Assembly (NCBI GenBank): GCA_005879015.1
Contig: VBMC01000005.1
Coordinates: forward strand, 1 to 6,288
From: Methanobacteriota archaeon
Lineage (GTDB): Archaea; Thermoplasmatota; Thermoplasmata; RBG-16-68-12
DNA length: 6,288 nt
Reading direction: 5' to 3'
A program made the translations under genes and the position numbers. The notes below the pieces were generated by a model. That model ran no database searches, had not been told where the DNA came from, and worked only from the letters and a program-made list of their open reading frames with translations. Positions 5,383 through 6,288 of the stretch are shown here, one piece after another (positions within the stretch are counted from its first letter, which is position 1; each line of letters begins with the position of its first letter).

Positions 5383-5880
5383 TCAGGTCTCCTCCTCGGC
5401 GAGCCGCCAGATCTCGTCGCCGACATGGTGGAGCGTCTCGATCGCCTTGCCCTTCTCCTCGCGGGCCATCGTCGGACCGTCCATGATCGCTCGACCCACC
5501 GCGAGGGGTTGGCGATTCTTTTCGTCCCGGACCCAGACGATATCTCGCTCGCGGATCGCCGGATCCGCCTCCGTGATCCCGGGGGCCATCACGTCCGCGC
5601 CGTTGTAGATGAACCGGACCGCTCCCATGTCGACGGTCACGGCGCGCTTCGTCGCGGGGAACGCAAGGAGGCCTCGGACCGTGGGTGCGATCCCGTCGCC
5701 GACGACGAGGGCGATCGGCTCCTCCCCGCGGAGCACGAGACGCTGCGGCCCCGCCTCCGCCTCGTCGATCGGGACGTCGTCGATGGGGATCGTCATGCCG
5801 AACTCGTCCGAGAGGCGGCCGACCAGGTCCGCCACCTCTTTGCGCCGCAGCCGTGCGCGGCGGCGGATCTTCATGCCCAT
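5383..5880 (-). CDS. Archaeal PUA-domain RNA-binding protein
   Basis: The 165-residue product has a very basic N-terminus (KIRRRARLRRKE, 4-15), a small alpha/beta domain at about 16-75, and a PUA domain at about 79-155. PUA signatures are AVTVDMGAVRFIYNGADVMA (80-99), PGI (100-102), the strand RDIVWVRDE (112-120) and PLAVGRAIM (125-133). PUA domains bind structured RNA in tRNA- and rRNA-modifying enzymes and in MCT-1-like translation factors; this stand-alone form matches the widely conserved archaeal PUA proteins, whose exact role is not settled. No catalytic domain is present. ATG at 5880 is used, with ATG 5874 two codons later as an alternative. It is first in a pair with the HAD phosphatase, whose GTG follows after one base. 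Confidence 0.85.
   Translation of the reverse strand: MGMKIRRRARLRRKEVADLVGRLSDEFGMTIPIDDVPIDEAEAGPQRLVLRGEEPIALVVGDGIAPTVRGLLAFPATKRAVTVDMGAVRFIYNGADVMAPGITEADPAIRERDIVWVRDEKNRQPLAVGRAIMDGPTMAREEKGKAIETLHHVGDEIWRLAEEET
5388..5397 (-). promoter_or_regulatory. Shine-Dalgarno site for the HAD phosphatase
   Basis: The minus strand reads GAGGAGGAGA within the last codons of the PUA gene, six bases before GTG 5381. It supports the GTG start and coupling of the two genes, although these bases also encode the Glu-rich C-terminus of the PUA protein. Confidence 0.55.
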
Positions 5881-5930
5881 ACGGTTTTTGGCATGCGGGC
5901 GAGGGAGATAACCCTTGGTCGACGACCCCG

Positions 5931-5940
5931 ATATTTATTT
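5931..5940 (-). promoter_or_regulatory. TATA-like box for the PUA-HAD operon
   Basis: The minus strand reads AAATAAATAT, the most AT-rich stretch of the 77-base gap between the TPR gene and the PUA gene. Its centre is about 54 bases before ATG 5880, giving a leader of roughly 27 bases. A weaker GGTTATC near 5906-5913 lies about 30 bases before the ATG and would give a leaderless transcript, so the true start of transcription is unresolved. Confidence 0.4.
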
Positions 5941-5957
5941 TCTGAGTCGCATGAAAA

Positions 5958-6288
5958 TCAGTCGGCGGTGGCCCCTTCGGATCGCAATCGACGGGCCTGC
6001 GCGTGGCCCGGGTCCAACCGGAGCGCTTCGTCGAGCAGCTTCCGCGCCCGACCTTCCTGACCCAGGGCCTGCCAGGCACGCGCCGCATCGAACCATGCCT
6101 CGGCGTCCGTCGGATGGAGGCCGAGGGCCGCGTCGAAGGCTGCGACGGCCTCCTTCGGCCGACCGAGGTCCAGGAGGAGACGTCCCTTGTGGCGGTAGGC
6201 GAGGTCCCGGCCCTCCGTCGCAGCGCGGATCGCGGCGTCATCGTTCGCGAGCGCCTCGTCCGTCCGACCCAACGATTGTTGAATGTCC
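5958..6288 (-). CDS. Tetratricopeptide-repeat protein, partial (C-terminal part)
   Basis: The visible 109 or so residues form TPR helices to near the end. One full repeat is about 34 residues from RDLAYRHKGRLLLDLGRPKEA to ALGLHPTD, the next runs from AEAWFDAARAWQALGQ to ALRLDPGH, and a half repeat (LGRTDEALANDDAAI) precedes them. The repeat positions (Gly after the first helix, Ala in the second, Leu-x-Pro at the turn) are canonical. TPRs are protein-binding scaffolds, so a partner cannot be named. The frame has no stop up to the window edge, and the first visible residues are the second half of a repeat, so the gene continues beyond 6288 and the internal TTG at 6272 is not the start. It is on the same strand as, and 77 bases upstream of, the PUA gene. 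Confidence 0.8.
   Translation of the reverse strand, partial: DIQQSLGRTDEALANDDAAIRAATEGRDLAYRHKGRLLLDLGRPKEAVAAFDAALGLHPTDAEAWFDAARAWQALGQEGRARKLLDEALRLDPGHAQARRLRSEGATAD

Noticed and set aside
5871..5894. Seven-codon upstream frame (MPKTVWA) in the PUA leader, its stop overlapping ATG 5874
   Set aside because: It is too short to judge, has no ribosome site, and exists only if the more distant promoter is used; chance is the simpler reading.
1..6288. CRISPR arrays, tRNA or rRNA genes, insertion-sequence ends or phage genes
   Set aside because: I saw no spaced direct repeats, cloverleaf-like sequence, transposase motifs or terminal inverted repeats on either strand; the only notable inverted repeat is the candidate operator at 4022-4047.

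Overview
The window looks like a compact, GC-rich chromosomal segment from an archaeon, most likely an uncultivated member of the Thermoplasmatota. Several products are archaeal types: a DUF61/UPF0216 protein, a DUF6015-like protein, archaeal SepF, a stand-alone KaiC-like ATPase and a small PUA-domain protein. AT-rich TATA-like boxes stand out against the GC-rich background, and several fall about 30 bases before a start codon, the spacing of leaderless archaeal transcripts. The order-level placement is inference from protein families recognised by eye. I see no rRNA, tRNA, CRISPR array, insertion sequence or phage gene, and no gene-free stretch longer than about 190 bases.

Layout: (1) 8-436 (+) DUF61 protein, meeting tail to tail with 439-876 (-) DUF6015-like protein. 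(2) A 163-base divergent intergenic region, then 1040-1912 (+) KaiC-like RecA-fold ATPase with an N-terminal coiled coil. (3) 1929-2312 (-) SepF, the archaeal FtsZ membrane anchor, convergent with the ATPase and divergent from (4) 2500-3444 (+), a thioredoxin-reductase-fold ferredoxin/flavodoxin-NADP reductase that lacks the CxxC redox centre. (5) 3481-3975 (-), a secreted protein of unknown function, divergent from 4094-4372 (+), an ArsR-like winged-helix regulator. The regulator is followed by 4431-4715 (+), a three-helix membrane protein. (6) A minus-strand pair, 5383-5880 PUA-domain RNA-binding protein and 4716-5381 HAD phosphatase, with one base between stop and start. (7) 5958-6288 (-), the C-terminal part of a tetratricopeptide-repeat protein that runs off the window.

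Most genes look like housekeeping or conserved archaeal functions: division, redox, RNA binding and phosphate-ester hydrolysis. The least explained part is 3481-4715, where a secreted protein, a DNA-binding regulator and a small membrane protein lie together. The divergent intergenic region holds a near-perfect GAATTC-centred dyad, and a 9-base copy of its half-site lies in front of the membrane-protein gene. This could be a small envelope-sensing unit, but that is a hypothesis. A second theme is two initiation modes: first genes of transcripts often have a TATA-like box near -30 and little or no leader, while the second genes of the two same-strand pairs carry clear Shine-Dalgarno sequences.
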